Notes: generated by a model from the letters alone, not told the origin. A stretch of 64,000 bases of DNA from Aliidiomarina haloalkalitolerans (GCF_003987315.1 NZ_PIPI01000007.1:93347-157346), one strand, 5' to 3'. Shown: positions 1 to 9,757, counted from the stretch's first letter. Translations and numbers: made by a program.

Positions 1-416
1 AAGCCTATTTTTTTACCAATGCGACCTTGCCGATTCTACTGTTACAAGCTTTAAAGCCCTTGCTACCGAAGAATAAGCCTGCCTACGTTGCGCAACTGGG
101 CGCAAAAGTGGGCAGCATTAGCGATAATCACCTCGGTGGTTGGTACGGTTATCGAGCGTCGAAAGCCGCGCTGAACATGCTGTTTCGTACCGCGGCAATC
201 GAATTTAAACGCACGCACAAACAACTCACCCTTGCAGTGATTCACCCGGGTACCACCGACACCGAACTTTCTAAGCCGTTTCAACAGCGCTTACCCGCTG
301 ACAAGCTCTATAGTGCCCAGTTATCGGCACAGCGAATTCTCCAAGTGATTGCCGACTTAACCCCCGAAAATAGCGGTTCATTCTATTTTTGGGACGGCGA
401 AAAAATCCCTTACTAG
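1..416 (+). CDS. Short-chain dehydrogenase/reductase, 3' part
   Basis: The reading frame is open from the first bases of the window, so the gene starts upstream and only about the last 137 residues are seen. The SDR catalytic signature Y-R-A-S-K (in WYGYRASKAALNML) is present, followed by the IHPGTTDTELS loop typical of the C-factor/CsgA-like branch of classical SDRs. The Rossmann nucleotide-binding N-terminus lies outside the window. It is probably a cytoplasmic NAD(P)-dependent oxidoreductase of unknown substrate. A palindromic repeat begins directly after the stop codon. Confidence 0.8.
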   Translation, partial: AYFFTNATLPILLLQALKPLLPKNKPAYVAQLGAKVGSISDNHLGGWYGYRASKAALNMLFRTAAIEFKRTHKQLTLAVIHPGTTDTELSKPFQQRLPADKLYSAQLSAQRILQVIADLTPENSGSFYFWDGEKIPY

Positions 417-463
417 CATTAGGGACCGTAGCTGGAATGGCATTCCAGCTACGGCCCCTAATG
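417..463. repeat. 47-bp palindromic repeat, copy 1
   Basis: Two 23-nt arms (417-439 and 441-463) flank a single G and pair with one mismatch. The element starts at the base after the upstream stop codon. An almost identical copy lies at 17003-17049. The long stem could terminate transcription, but no T-tract follows. It looks like a dispersed REP-like intergenic palindrome. Confidence 0.85.
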
Positions 464-541
464 CTTGCTGAAAAGGCGAAGATGCGCCATGCTTACGGGC
501 TACCCGAAAAACTTCAATAACAATATGTGGGAACGTTGGAA

Positions 542-850
542 ATGCCTTATTTATTAGCTGTGATTTTACCGCCAGTTGCGGTGTTTATGTCTGGTGCTCG
601 CAAGCAAATATACTTGAGCTTGGTGCTATTCTTGTTAGCCCTGTACTTGTTAAAAATTGCGGGTACGGGAAATTATCCCGGTGCCTATGCGGCCGGCCCA
701 GTGTTGTGGGTTGCTGCAATTATTCATGCATTCGTATTTACCCATCGCAAATTCCAGCAACAGTCAGGAATGCGTCATCCGCATCGTGGTTCTTGGAGTC
801 AATCGCAGGGAAATGAAAAGCCAAGCGACGACGGTCAACCGAAAGATTAA
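542..850 (+). CDS. Small membrane protein, Pmp3/YqaE-like
   Basis: The protein is 102 residues from the ATG at 542; a GTG at 527 would add five residues. It has two hydrophobic segments: residues about 2-20 with the ILPPVAVF motif, and about 24-66 ending in VAAIIHAFVF. The ILPP motif and the terminal IIHA helix resemble the UPF0057/Pmp3 (YqaE) family of short two-helix membrane proteins. The C-terminal 35 residues are polar and probably disordered, a tail found in some bacterial members. The function of the family in bacteria is unclear, though it is often linked to envelope or ion stress. It appears to be monocistronic. Confidence 0.65.
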   Translation: MPYLLAVILPPVAVFMSGARKQIYLSLVLFLLALYLLKIAGTGNYPGAYAAGPVLWVAAIIHAFVFTHRKFQQQSGMRHPHRGSWSQSQGNEKPSDDGQPKD

Positions 851-887
851 GTTCGAGTAAGGCCTCTAAGACAGCTGTTTTGGTGCC

Positions 888-903
888 GTAAAGTAAGTGT
901 AAA
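888..903 (+). promoter_or_regulatory. Possible CpxR box upstream of RND pump
   Basis: GTAAA at 888-892 and GTAAA at 899-903 are separated by six bases, matching the CpxR consensus of two GTAAA half-sites 4-8 bp apart. It lies 69 bp upstream of the pump's first gene. A second palindrome, CTTTAC-N4-GTAAAG, is at 936-951. A cpxRA pair is encoded at 14.9-17.0 kb. Short motifs like this arise by chance. Confidence 0.35.
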
Positions 904-971
904 TCAACCTGCTGACCGGAAAATAACCAAGTATCCTTTACAATCGTAAAGAAGCAATGTGCGGAGGCCCT

Positions 972-2144
972 ATGCGTACACAATGGTTAGTTAACGCAAA
1001 GCACAATTTTAAAAGTTCGATATCTGCAGCAGCAATTGCTGCGGCGGCGCTGTCGTTAAGCGCTTGCTCAGACTCGAGTGCAGCACTAGATGACCAAGCC
1101 CCAGAGGGTCCGCGTCACCGTGTGTTAGTCACCGAAGTAAAAGCGCAAACCATCGAGCTCGAGCGTTCATTTGGTGCTCGTACCGAAGGCTCGATGGTTG
1201 CCGAAGTGCGCGCGCGAGTCGGCGGCGTGCTCGAGAAACGGCATTTTAATGAAGGCCAGTTCTTAGAACGCGGCACGGTCATGTTCTCCATCGAAAAAGC
1301 GCCATACGAAGTTGAGCTGCAAAAAGCGCAAGCGGAAGTGACCAGCGCAGAAGCGGTGTATAACGAAGCACGTCGCGACTGGGCGCGGGTTGAAAATCTG
1401 TTCGTGGATGGTGCGATTAGTGCCCGTGAGCGCGACCAAACCCAATCTCGTCTTGAATCAGCTGAAGCGGACGTTGTGTCAGCGCAAGCTACGCTTGAAG
1501 AAATGAAGCTGCGTATGAGCTACACCGAAATTAAGGCGCCAATTAGTGGCGTGGCTAGCCGTGAGTCAATTTCTGCCGGTAATCTGATTCGTGAAAATGA
1601 TGCATTAGCGACCATTGTCGGACTCGACCCGATTTACGTGCACTTCAATGTCAATGAAAGTGATATTGCCGCTCGTTACTTGCTCCAGCAAGTCGCGGTA
1701 ACCACACCGCAGGAAGGTGCTGAACAAGGTCCTGAAGCACGACTGCGTTTCTCTGACGGTCGTGAGCACCCTGTCTCCGGCTATATTGATTATGTCAGCC
1801 GCATTGTTGACCGTGAAAGTGGCAGTATTGAAGCCCGTGCCGTCATTCCGAACCCAGACATGACGTTACTGCCAGGACAGTGGGTGCGAGTACAATTGCC
1901 AAGTATTGAAGTGCCGTACGCGATAACCGTGCCGCAACGGGCGATTATTCAGTCTGGTCGCGAGTCAATCGTTTACATTGTCGATAACCAAAACATCGTG
2001 CAAGTGCGAGAAGTCACACTTGGCGTTCGGGTTGGTAACGAACAGTTGATTGAGCAAGGCCTTGCGAGTGGCGATCGCGTGATTGTCGAAGGCTTGTCAA
2101 TGTTACAGCCTGGCACGCAGGTGAATGTGGAGATTGCTGAATGA
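972..2144 (+). CDS. RND efflux periplasmic adaptor (AcrA/MexA family)
   Basis: This membrane-fusion subunit links an inner-membrane RND pump to an outer-membrane channel. The ATG at 972 is preferred over 957 because GGAGG lies at 963-967. The N-terminus is a lipoprotein signal with lipobox LSAC, so the protein should be lipid-anchored in the periplasm. A biotinyl-lipoyl half-motif (EVRARVGGVLEKRHFNEGQ), a helical hairpin around residues 110-175 and the second lipoyl half (IKAPISGVASRESISAGN) follow in the usual order. At 390 residues it has normal family length. The stop overlaps the permease start (ATGA), so the two genes are translationally coupled. No TolC-type gene or local repressor is adjacent; the channel must be encoded elsewhere. 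Confidence 0.93.
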   Translation: MRTQWLVNAKHNFKSSISAAAIAAAALSLSACSDSSAALDDQAPEGPRHRVLVTEVKAQTIELERSFGARTEGSMVAEVRARVGGVLEKRHFNEGQFLERGTVMFSIEKAPYEVELQKAQAEVTSAEAVYNEARRDWARVENLFVDGAISARERDQTQSRLESAEADVVSAQATLEEMKLRMSYTEIKAPISGVASRESISAGNLIRENDALATIVGLDPIYVHFNVNESDIAARYLLQQVAVTTPQEGAEQGPEARLRFSDGREHPVSGYIDYVSRIVDRESGSIEARAVIPNPDMTLLPGQWVRVQLPSIEVPYAITVPQRAIIQSGRESIVYIVDNQNIVQVREVTLGVRVGNEQLIEQGLASGDRVIVEGLSMLQPGTQVNVEIAE

Positions 2145-5100
2145 TTGCACGGACGTTTATCGAGCGCCCCGTGCTTGCATCAGTACTCTCGATACTGATT
2201 GTGATTGCGGGACTCATGTCACTGCGGATGTTGCCAGTTCAACAGTACCCGCAAATTGTCCCACCTCAGGTTGTCGTAAGCGCCAGTTACTCAGGTGCAA
2301 CCGCAGAAGCAGCATCGCAAGCGGTCGCAGCACCACTCGAGCTGTATATTAACGGCGTTGAGAACATGCTGTATATGACCTCGTCGGCTGACGACAGTGG
2401 CGGTGTTAGTATCACTGTGGTGTTCGATGTCGGTACCGACGTCGACCAAGCCGCGATTGACGTTGAGGCGCAAGTGCAACGTGCCTATTCGCGTTTACCG
2501 GAAGAAGTGCAGCGTAATGGCGTTCAAATTCGCAAACAATCCAGCGCCATCCTCAAAATTGTTTCTTTGAGTTCGCCGGATGGCAGCCGCGACTCATTGT
2601 TCCTAAATAACTATGCAACGCTGACCGTACAGGATGAACTGAGTCGAATTAACGGCGTCGCACAGGTTACTTTCTTTGGATCCAAAACCTATTCCATGCG
2701 AGTTTGGCTGCGCCCCGACCAACTTGCAGATTACGGCATGACTCCGGCCGATGTCAGTAACGCAGTACGCGAACAGAACGCAATGTTTGCAGCTGGCCGT
2801 TTTGGTGATGCACCAAACCCAAATAACCCACAAGAAATTTCGCTACCAATTGGTACCGAAGGGCGTTTTTCGTCCGTCGAACAGTTTGAAGAAATCATTC
2901 TCCGCAGTGACCCAGGCGGGTCCGTGGTGCGCTTACGCGATGTCGCTCGCGTTGAGCTCGGTGCCAGTAACTACGACTTTGATGCAGTTCAGAATGGCGA
3001 AACCGTCGTACCCATGGGGATTTTCTTACGCCCAGGTGCAAATGCACTCGAAGTGTCAGAAGAAGTCGACCGTGTCATGGCGCGCATGAGTCAGGCTTTC
3101 CCAACTGGCGTCGACTATTCAATTTCGTTTGATACCACCGATTTCGTCAAAGTGTCGATTCAACAGGTGGTGTTTACCTTGTTCCAAGCCTTAGTCTTGG
3201 TCATGTTTGTTATTTACGTGTTCCTGCAACGTTGGCGAGCAGCACTTATTCCACTGTTATCGATTCCGGTGGCATTGATTGGTGCGTTTGCGGGCATGTA
3301 CGTGTTTGGCTTCTCGGTGAACTTACTGACGCTACTGGCGATGGTATTGGCCATCGGTATCGTGGTGGATGACGCAATTGTCGTGCTCGAGAACGTCGAA
3401 CGGCTCATTAAAGAGCGCGGGCTTACGCCGAAAGAAGCAGCCATAGAGGCAATGGAAGAAGTCTCAACACCGATTGTGACCATGGTGCTTGTGCTCGCAG
3501 CGGTATTTATTCCGGTTGCTTTCCTTGGTGGTTTAGCTGGGGTGATGTATCAGCAGTTTGCCTTAACCATCGCTGTGTCTGTGATTCTTTCCGGCTTCGT
3601 CGCTTTGACCTTGTCGCCGGCGCTATGTGCGCAAATTCTGCAAGAAAAGCCATCGGCGCCGCCGGTGATTCTGCAGAAGTTTAACGTCTTCTTTGAACGT
3701 ATGACCCAACGCTATACCGACGGCGTGCGCTTTATGCTGAAGCGCACCGCCATGGCGAGTGCCATTTTTGTCGCGGTTGCATTGTCGGCATGGGGAGCAT
3801 TTAGTCTCTTGCCGGGTGGCTTGGTGCCCGACGAAGACCAAGGCTATGTCTTAGTGTCACACCGCTTACCAGAAGGCGCTTCGCTTGACCGAACCAGCGA
3901 TTTTTCACTGGACTGGAACGCCGAGCTGCAGAATATGGACGGCGTTGCGAATACGCTCACCTTTATGGGCTATGACATGGTCAATGGCGGCCGTAAGCAA
4001 AACGTTGGGGCGAGCTTTGTAACTCTTGACCATTGGGATGACCGCAACTTGCGCCGGAACAACTCGCAAGCATTTGCCGAGCAGGTTAACCAAGCGGGTC
4101 AAGCCCATGCGCAAGCCAACATTAGTGCGTACAACCCGCCACCAATCTCGGGTATTTCGACCACCGGTGGCTTAACCGCTTATTTGGTTGCGATTATGGA
4201 CGGCGACACCGATAACTTAGTCGCACGTTTAAATGCGGTCATTGAACAAGCCAACGAGCGTCCTGAGTTGCGTAATGTGCGGACAACTCTGAACCTCGAT
4301 ATTCCGCGCTATACAGCCTATGTGGATCGCGAGCGAGCTAAATCAATCGGCGTGCCAATTGACCAGATATTCGCAGCCATGCGCGCCACCTTCGGTCGTC
4401 AGTACATCAATGACTTCAACTACCTTGGTCGTGCGTGGCGGGTGTATATGATGGCAGAGTCATCGTACCGGGAAGGCCCGCATAACTTTGCTGACGTGTT
4501 TGTGCGCGCTGGCAGTGGTGACATGATTCCACTGAACGCAGTTGTGCGCGTTGATCGGACAACTGGCCCCGACGAAGTACACCGATACAATAACCGTCCG
4601 GCAGCACGCTTATTGGCTGACCCAGCGCCTGGTTATTCAAGTGGCCAAGCAATGCTGGCGCTTGAAGCCATCGTCAATGACTTAGTCAGTGATGACCAAG
4701 ACTATCAATTGTTCTGGACCGGTGCCTCGCAACAGGAGCGAGCATCAGGCAACGCCGCAGGCTTGGCTTTCGGCTTTGCGATTCTAATGGTTTTCCTCTT
4801 GCTTGCGGCACAGTACGAGCGCTGGACGTTACCGCTCGCCGTTCTTACTGCGATTCCTTTTGCGGTGTTCGGTGCAGTGCTCGCAACTTGGGTTACCGGA
4901 CTGCAGAATAATATTTATTTCCAAGTCGGCTTATTGGTATTGATTGGTTTGTCGGCGAAGAATGCGATCCTCATTGTTGAGTTCGCAGTTATCAATCGGA
5001 AGCGTGGCATGAGTGTGGTGGCCTCCGCATTAACGGCATGCCGTCAGCGCTTCCGACCCATTCTGATGACATCGCTCGCCTTTATTCTTGGCGCGTTACC

Positions 5101-5281
5101 GTTGGTGTTTACTTCTGGCGCCGGTGCAGCGGCGCGCCAAGCGGTCGGTGTCACTGTGGTGGGCGGCATGCTCATCGCAACGTTCGTCTCGATTTTCTTT
5201 ATACCGGTGTTTTACCAGTGGATCGAGAAGCGAGCTTTGGCGCGGAGCATGAAGAAGCGACGCAGGCCTTCAAGCAACTGA
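2141..5281 (+). CDS. RND multidrug efflux permease (AcrB/MexB family, HAE-1)
   Basis: This is a 1046-residue inner-membrane proton-driven drug exporter of family-standard length. The N-terminus MIARTFIERPVLASVLSILI is the first transmembrane helix, and a large periplasmic loop follows. Helix 4 carries the paired aspartates of the proton relay (VVDDAIVVLENVE). Helix 10 carries the relay lysine (GLSAKNAILIVEFA). The duplicated architecture repeats in the second half. It overlaps the adaptor gene by four bases, forming a two-gene operon, and a strong terminator follows at 5361-5390. Substrates cannot be read from the sequence. Upstream CpxR-like half-sites hint at envelope-stress control. Confidence 0.95.
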   Translation: MIARTFIERPVLASVLSILIVIAGLMSLRMLPVQQYPQIVPPQVVVSASYSGATAEAASQAVAAPLELYINGVENMLYMTSSADDSGGVSITVVFDVGTDVDQAAIDVEAQVQRAYSRLPEEVQRNGVQIRKQSSAILKIVSLSSPDGSRDSLFLNNYATLTVQDELSRINGVAQVTFFGSKTYSMRVWLRPDQLADYGMTPADVSNAVREQNAMFAAGRFGDAPNPNNPQEISLPIGTEGRFSSVEQFEEIILRSDPGGSVVRLRDVARVELGASNYDFDAVQNGETVVPMGIFLRPGANALEVSEEVDRVMARMSQAFPTGVDYSISFDTTDFVKVSIQQVVFTLFQALVLVMFVIYVFLQRWRAALIPLLSIPVALIGAFAGMYVFGFSVNLLTLLAMVLAIGIVVDDAIVVLENVERLIKERGLTPKEAAIEAMEEVSTPIVTMVLVLAAVFIPVAFLGGLAGVMYQQFALTIAVSVILSGFVALTLSPALCAQILQEKPSAPPVILQKFNVFFERMTQRYTDGVRFMLKRTAMASAIFVAVALSAWGAFSLLPGGLVPDEDQGYVLVSHRLPEGASLDRTSDFSLDWNAELQNMDGVANTLTFMGYDMVNGGRKQNVGASFVTLDHWDDRNLRRNNSQAFAEQVNQAGQAHAQANISAYNPPPISGISTTGGLTAYLVAIMDGDTDNLVARLNAVIEQANERPELRNVRTTLNLDIPRYTAYVDRERAKSIGVPIDQIFAAMRATFGRQYINDFNYLGRAWRVYMMAESSYREGPHNFADVFVRAGSGDMIPLNAVVRVDRTTGPDEVHRYNNRPAARLLADPAPGYSSGQAMLALEAIVNDLVSDDQDYQLFWTGASQQERASGNAAGLAFGFAILMVFLLLAAQYERWTLPLAVLTAIPFAVFGAVLATWVTGLQNNIYFQVGLLVLIGLSAKNAILIVEFAVINRKRGMSVVASALTACRQRFRPILMTSLAFILGALPLVFTSGAGAAARQAVGVTVVGGMLIATFVSIFFIPVFYQWIEKRALARSMKKRRRPSSN

Positions 5282-5360
5282 TAAAGTAAGCAAGACAAAC
5301 GGTTCGATCGAAAGCCCAACTGCCGCCGTACCTAGTGAATAGTGGCAGATATTCCCAAGC

Positions 5361-5390
5361 AAACGCCAGCAAATATAGCTGGCGTTTTTC
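5361..5390 (+). terminator. Rho-independent terminator of RND operon
   Basis: AAACGCCAGC and GCTGGCGTTT form a 10-bp perfect stem around a 7-nt loop, followed by a T-rich run. It lies 80 bp past the permease stop. Confidence 0.85.
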
Positions 5391-5452
5391 TTGCGAAAAT
5401 AACTGCTTACTGCCATAACTAAGAGTATTGCCGGAACCGTTTTGGAGGAGCC

Positions 5453-5713
5453 ATGAAAAATGAATTAAGCATTCGTACTGTGTTAACGGTTTTTGAAAAA
5501 ATTGTCGATCATGGCGAGGTGATCGACGAACGCCATGTTCTCGACGGTATTACGGGCTATACCGACCACGATGGTTATACGGTGTATTTAGAAGGGCTGC
5601 GGGTGAAACTCTGGACCGGCTTCCACAATACCTATCACTTAGATTACGAGTCAGAGCGTGATTTTGAAAACTTCATGACAAAACTAAAACAAATCGACCG
5701 AGATTACGATTAA
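5453..5713 (+). CDS. DUF3081-like small protein
   Basis: This 86-residue soluble protein starts at an ATG preceded by GGAGGAG. The pattern of an N-terminal helix (RTVLTVFEKIVDHGE), then VLDGITGYTDHDGYTVYLEGLRV and a hydrophilic C-terminus, matches my memory of the gammaproteobacterial family DUF3081, whose function is unknown. No signal peptide or membrane segment is visible. It stands alone between two hairpins. Family assignment is by recall, not by profile search. Confidence 0.6.
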   Translation: MKNELSIRTVLTVFEKIVDHGEVIDERHVLDGITGYTDHDGYTVYLEGLRVKLWTGFHNTYHLDYESERDFENFMTKLKQIDRDYD

Positions 5714-5722
5714 GCATCAACA

Positions 5723-5751
5723 AGAGCGCAGGCGCTTACTGACTGCGCTCT
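5723..5751 (+). terminator. Hairpin after the DUF3081-like gene
   Basis: AGAGCGCAG (5723-5731) pairs with CTGCGCTCT (5743-5751). It sits 10 bp past the stop codon, as a terminator would, but the following bases are not a clean T-tract. Confidence 0.4.
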
Positions 5752-5815
5752 TCCGCTGTACAAAAAATACTTCCGTATGAAATAGTTACTTCCAGAAATC
5801 AGAAAAAACAAAATA

Positions 5816-5835
5816 CAGCGTACACTTGTACGCTG
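5816..5835. promoter_or_regulatory. Palindrome upstream of hemolysin-III gene
   Basis: CAGCGTA-N6-TACGCTG is a perfect 7-bp inverted repeat 46 bp before the next start codon. It could be an operator for a dimeric regulator or a small hairpin. No factor is recognised. Confidence 0.3.
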
Positions 5836-5880
5836 AAATATGTTTTAATGACAGCTCAAAACTGGTCTGAGGTGTAATGC

Positions 5881-6528
5881 ATGAGTTCAACGAAAGCCAA
5901 ATATTCACTCGGTGAAGAAATTGCGCATTCCGTTAGTCATGGTCTTGGCGTCATTGCCGGGATCGTGGGTTTAGTATTTCTAATTTATTTGTCGTTTGAG
6001 TATGGCGATATTTGGCATGTCGTCAGCGTGTCTATTTATGGCGCTTCGATTATCTTACTGTATTCTGCGTCGACACTTTATCATGCGGTCACGAATCTCA
6101 GATTAAAACGTTTCTTCCAGTTAATGGATCATGCCGCCATATTTCTGCTCATAGCTGGTACTTACACCCCTTTCCTGTTGGTTAATTTACGCGGACCATG
6201 GGGTTGGACCTTGTTTATCATTATTTGGAGTATTGCGCTCGGTGGCGTGTTGCTCGAGGTACTGAAGAAAGAGCGCGTGAAATGGTTGTCGCTGTCATTG
6301 TATTTGGGTTTAGGTTGGATGGCCTTGGTGGCAATTAAACCGATGCTCGAACTGGTGAATACCACAGGCTTGCTGCTGCTGTTAATTGGTGGCTTGCTAT
6401 ATTCCTTAGGGGTGATTTTCTATGTGCGCAAGCAAATGGTCTATCACCATGCCATTTGGCACCTGTTCGTGCTGGCGGCAAGCGTCGCCCACTATTTTGC
6501 CGTGCTGTATGGTGTGGTGTTGGCCTAA
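5881..6528 (+). CDS. Hemolysin III / PAQR family membrane protein
   Basis: This integral membrane protein has 215 residues and about seven helices. The family hallmarks are present: an N-terminal EEIAHSVSHGLG with conserved histidine, the segment YSASTLYHAV, then LMDHAAIFLLIAGTYTPF, and a C-terminal HAIWHLFVLAASVAHYFAV. These conserved S, H and D residues form the metal site of the HlyIII/YqfA/TrhA (PAQR-like) family. The family is linked to membrane-fluidity or energetics phenotypes, and most members are not proven haemolysins. The gene is monocistronic and is followed by a bidirectional terminator shared with typA. Confidence 0.88.
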   Translation: MSSTKAKYSLGEEIAHSVSHGLGVIAGIVGLVFLIYLSFEYGDIWHVVSVSIYGASIILLYSASTLYHAVTNLRLKRFFQLMDHAAIFLLIAGTYTPFLLVNLRGPWGWTLFIIIWSIALGGVLLEVLKKERVKWLSLSLYLGLGWMALVAIKPMLELVNTTGLLLLLIGGLLYSLGVIFYVRKQMVYHHAIWHLFVLAASVAHYFAVLYGVVLA

Positions 6529-6568
6529 GCTGCGACCACGACCGAATAGATAGTCAGACATAAAAAAA

Positions 6569-6593
6569 CGAGCGCCTAAAAGGCGCTCGTTTT
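6569..6593. terminator. Bidirectional terminator
   Basis: CGAGCGCCT-AAA-AGGCGCTCG is a perfect 9-bp stem with an A-run before it and a T-run after it. It therefore serves both the hemolysin-III gene (plus) and typA (minus), whose 3' ends converge here. Confidence 0.9.
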
Positions 6594-6615
6594 CATTTGA
6601 AATGGAAAGGCAGTC

Positions 6616-8451
6616 TTATTCTGCGCTTTCTGTTTCGCGAGAAGCGCGCTTACGCTCGTTCTCGGTCAATAGTTTCTTCCGCACACGAATCGACTTCGGC
6701 GTCACTTCAACCAGCTCATCGTTATCAATGAACTCAAGCGCACGCTCAAGGCTCATCTTAATCGGTGGGGTTAAGGTTAATGCTTCGTCAGTACCGGCGG
6801 CACGAATGTTGGTCAGCTGCTTACCTTTCAAACAGTTTACCGTCAAATCGTTAGCACGGTTATGAATACCAATAATTTGGCCTTCATAAACTTCGTCTGC
6901 GTGTGAAGCAAATAAACGACCACGCTCTTGCAGGTTAAACAAGGCATAGGCCAATGCTTTACCTTGCGCATTTGAAATCAATACACCGTTAATCCGCTGA
7001 CCAATTTTACCGCCTTTGTGTGGGCCGTAATGATCAAACGCGTGGTAAACCAAACCCGTACCTGACGTTAGTGTCATGAATTCGGTTTGGAAACCGATTA
7101 AGCCACGGCTTGGAACCATGAAGTCGATGCGCACACGGCCTTTACCGTCTGGTGACATGTCGGTCATTTCTGCTTTACGTAAACCTAAAGCTTCCATCAC
7201 TGAACCTTGGTGTTGGTCTTCGATGTCAACAGTTAAGGTTTCGTACGGTTCCATTTTCTGGCCGTTCTCGTACTTAATGATAACTTCTGGACGCGACACG
7301 GCTAATTCGAAGCCTTCACGACGCATGTTTTCGATTAAAACACCTAAGTGCAATTCACCGCGACCAGAAACTCGGAACTTGTCTGGATCTGGCATTTCTT
7401 CAACGCGTAAGGCAACGTTGTGAACCAACTCTTGCTGTAAACGCTCAAGAATTTGGCGTGAGGTCACATACTTACCTTCTTTACCAGCAAATGGTGAGGT
7501 GTTGACCTGGAACGTCATGGTTACGGTTGGCTCGTCGACTGACAGTGGTGGCAACGCTTCGTTGTGACCCACGGCACAGACGGTGTCGGAAATTTTCAAT
7601 TCACCTAAACCGGTAATCGCACAAATGTCACCAGCGTGTGACGAGTCGACTTCCATGCGGTCTAAACCGAGGTAACCGAAAACTAAGCCAACTTTACCGT
7701 TCCGGGTTTTGCCATCAGCGCCAACAACAGTTACTTGTTGGTTTGGCTTGACGGTACCGCGACGAACGCGACCAATACCGATAACGCCTAAGTAGCTTGA
7801 GTAATCTAATTGCGAAATCTGCAGCTGTAATGGGCCGTCGATTTCTGCTTCTGGTGGCGCAACTTCACGAACGATGGTTTCGAACAACGGTGTCATGTCG
7901 GTGCCGTGAACTTCTGAGTCCAACGAGGCAAAACCATTCAATGCCGATGCGTAAACGATTGGGAAGTCGAGCTGCTTGTCGGTTGCACCTAAGTTATCGA
8001 ACAAGTCGAAAACTTGGTCAACAACCCAGTCAACCCGTGCGCCCGGACGGTCAACCTTGTTGACGACCAGGATTGGGTTCAAACCGTGAGCAAAAGCTTT
8101 TTGGGTTACGAAACGTGTTTGCGGCATTGGACCGTCAACGGCGTCGACCAACAACAATACTGAGTCAGCCATTGAAAGAACGCGCTCTACCTCACCACCG
8201 AAGTCAGCGTGACCTGGGGTATCAAGAATATTGATATGGTAGTCATTCCAATTAATCGCAGTGTTTTTGGCCAAAATAGTGATTCCACGCTCTTTTTCAA
8301 GATCGTTAGAATCCATGACGCGCTCTTGCATTTCGCCGCGGCTTTCTAGGGTACCGCTTTGCTGCAGAAGTTTATCAACCAAGGTTGTTTTACCGTGGTC
8401 AACGTGCGCGATAATTGCGATATTGCGAATTTTCTCAATAGCTTTAGACAT
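6616..8451 (-). CDS. typA: Ribosome-associated GTPase TypA/BipA
   Basis: This translational GTPase of the EF-G/LepA group binds 70S ribosomes and aids large-subunit assembly and stress responses. The start was set at [10 protein letters not shown], matching the usual N-terminus; upstream in-frame codons to 8493 are probably untranslated. Visible G motifs are AHVDHGKTT (G1), RGITI (G2), [10 protein letters not shown] (G3), NKVDRPGA (G4) and SALNG (G5). They are followed by domains II and III and the BipA-specific C-terminal domain. Length is 611 residues against about 607 in E. coli. It appears monocistronic on the minus strand. Confidence 0.97.
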   Translation of the reverse strand: MSKAIEKIRNIAIIAHVDHGKTTLVDKLLQQSGTLESRGEMQERVMDSNDLEKERGITILAKNTAINWNDYHINILDTPGHADFGGEVERVLSMADSVLLLVDAVDGPMPQTRFVTQKAFAHGLNPILVVNKVDRPGARVDWVVDQVFDLFDNLGATDKQLDFPIVYASALNGFASLDSEVHGTDMTPLFETIVREVAPPEAEIDGPLQLQISQLDYSSYLGVIGIGRVRRGTVKPNQQVTVVGADGKTRNGKVGLVFGYLGLDRMEVDSSHAGDICAITGLGELKISDTVCAVGHNEALPPLSVDEPTVTMTFQVNTSPFAGKEGKYVTSRQILERLQQELVHNVALRVEEMPDPDKFRVSGRGELHLGVLIENMRREGFELAVSRPEVIIKYENGQKMEPYETLTVDIEDQHQGSVMEALGLRKAEMTDMSPDGKGRVRIDFMVPSRGLIGFQTEFMTLTSGTGLVYHAFDHYGPHKGGKIGQRINGVLISNAQGKALAYALFNLQERGRLFASHADEVYEGQIIGIHNRANDLTVNCLKGKQLTNIRAAGTDEALTLTPPIKMSLERALEFIDNDELVEVTPKSIRVRKKLLTENERKRASRETESAE

Positions 8452-8524
8452 AAACCGTATTTGTAACCTGTAATGTAGGGCCGAATCGGCCATAGGGGGG
8501 CGGATTGTACGTGGTTTTTGGTGA

Positions 8525-8555
8525 ATAAAAAAGCACCTCTTGTACAGCAGGTGCT
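8525..8555 (-). terminator. Terminator of the GAF-GGDEF gene
   Basis: Read on the minus strand, AGCACCT and AGGTGCT enclose a 10-nt loop and are followed by six T residues. It lies 40 bp beyond the stop codon at 8595. Confidence 0.8.
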
Positions 8556-8594
8556 AAATTTAACGATTCTGTAACGATTGATAAGGGCTGCTGG

Positions 8595-9671
8595 TTAATC
8601 TTTAACCAAAATAATTTGATTGCGGCCTTGTTGTTTTGCTCGATAGAGATTGTCGTCGAGCCGCTTGAAGGTCGCCCGAGCGCTCAGTAGCGGTGACAGC
8701 TCAATTAAGCTACCACTAAACGTGAGTTTAACTTGATGATGTTTGGCAAAAGTATGCTCATTGAGTTTGCGTTGGAAGCGTGCAGCTATTTTTTCAGCAG
8801 TGACTAAATTACTGCCGGGAAGAATAATAATAAACTCTTCACCACCCCAGCGGCCGATCATGTCGGAACTGCGAAACTCGTGGTTACAAAACTCAGCAAA
8901 CTCTTTTAACACTTCATCACCGACTAAGTGACCGTGCGCGTCGTTTACCTGTTTAAAGAAATCGAGGTCGAGTAGCAGTGCGGCACTTTTGCGCCCGAGC
9001 TCTTGCATCAGGGCAAGTTCATACTGTAGCGCGTGGGTAATCGCACGGCGGTTCGCAAGCTTAGTCAGTTCGTCGGTGCTTGCTTCAATTTCTAATAGTT
9101 TATTCGAGCGTTGGAGAGATTTGAGCGTTTCACGTTGCTGCTCGTTGGTGCGTATGAGTTCGAGCTGCGTCATGACTTGCCGAGCGAGCGTTGTAATCGC
9201 CTTTTCTTGTTCGGTAGAAAGCTCGCGAGGTTGGTAGTCGAGTACGCAGAAAGTTCCGAGTGGAAAACCGTCGTCGGTCTCAAGCAGCGCGCCGGCATAA
9301 AAGCGTAAATGTGGTTCGCCGGTAACCAACGGATTATTCGCAAAACGCGGGTCTTTGGTCATGTCGGGAACAACAAAAAGCCCCGGTTGCAGAATTGCAT
9401 GGGCGCAGACTGAAATGTCTAGCTCGGTTTCGCGAATACCGAGACCAATTTCAGATTTGAACCATTGCCGATCTTTGTCGACAAAATTAATCACGGCTAT
9501 AGGCGTGTTACAAATAAAAGCGCCAAGTTCGGCTAAATCGTCAAAGCGAGGGTCGTAATCGGTATCTAGTATGTTATACCGCCGCAGAGCTTCTAGCCGA
9601 GCACTGTCGTCGGCTGCACAAACATTCTTCACTTGTTTGTCGTTATTCACACGGCTCACCTTGCAACTCAT
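8595..9671 (-). CDS. GAF-domain diguanylate cyclase
   Basis: This 358-residue cytoplasmic protein makes cyclic di-GMP. Residues about 30-175 form a GAF sensor domain with typical motifs (DLAELGAFICNTPIAVINFVD, FYAGALLETDDGFPLGTFCVLD). A short coiled linker leads to a GGDEF domain at about 200-355. The active site reads GRWGGEEF, a functional GGEEF variant, and DLDFFKQVNDAHGH carries the metal-binding aspartate. No RxxD product-inhibition site is evident. The start is uncertain: the ATG at 9671 has AAGG abutting it, while an in-frame GTG at 9650 has a better-spaced AAGGTGA. The gene is divergent from the DsbA-like gene. Confidence 0.9.
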   Translation of the reverse strand: MSCKVSRVNNDKQVKNVCAADDSARLEALRRYNILDTDYDPRFDDLAELGAFICNTPIAVINFVDKDRQWFKSEIGLGIRETELDISVCAHAILQPGLFVVPDMTKDPRFANNPLVTGEPHLRFYAGALLETDDGFPLGTFCVLDYQPRELSTEQEKAITTLARQVMTQLELIRTNEQQRETLKSLQRSNKLLEIEASTDELTKLANRRAITHALQYELALMQELGRKSAALLLDLDFFKQVNDAHGHLVGDEVLKEFAEFCNHEFRSSDMIGRWGGEEFIIILPGSNLVTAEKIAARFQRKLNEHTFAKHHQVKLTFSGSLIELSPLLSARATFKRLDDNLYRAKQQGRNQIILVKD

Positions 9672-9757
9672 CCTTGAACAAATACGAAGATTCTATCACT
9701 ATAGCAGTAGTTTTGAGGTCTGCCCATTGGTTGTGCAGATGTAAAAAGGAAATAAAA

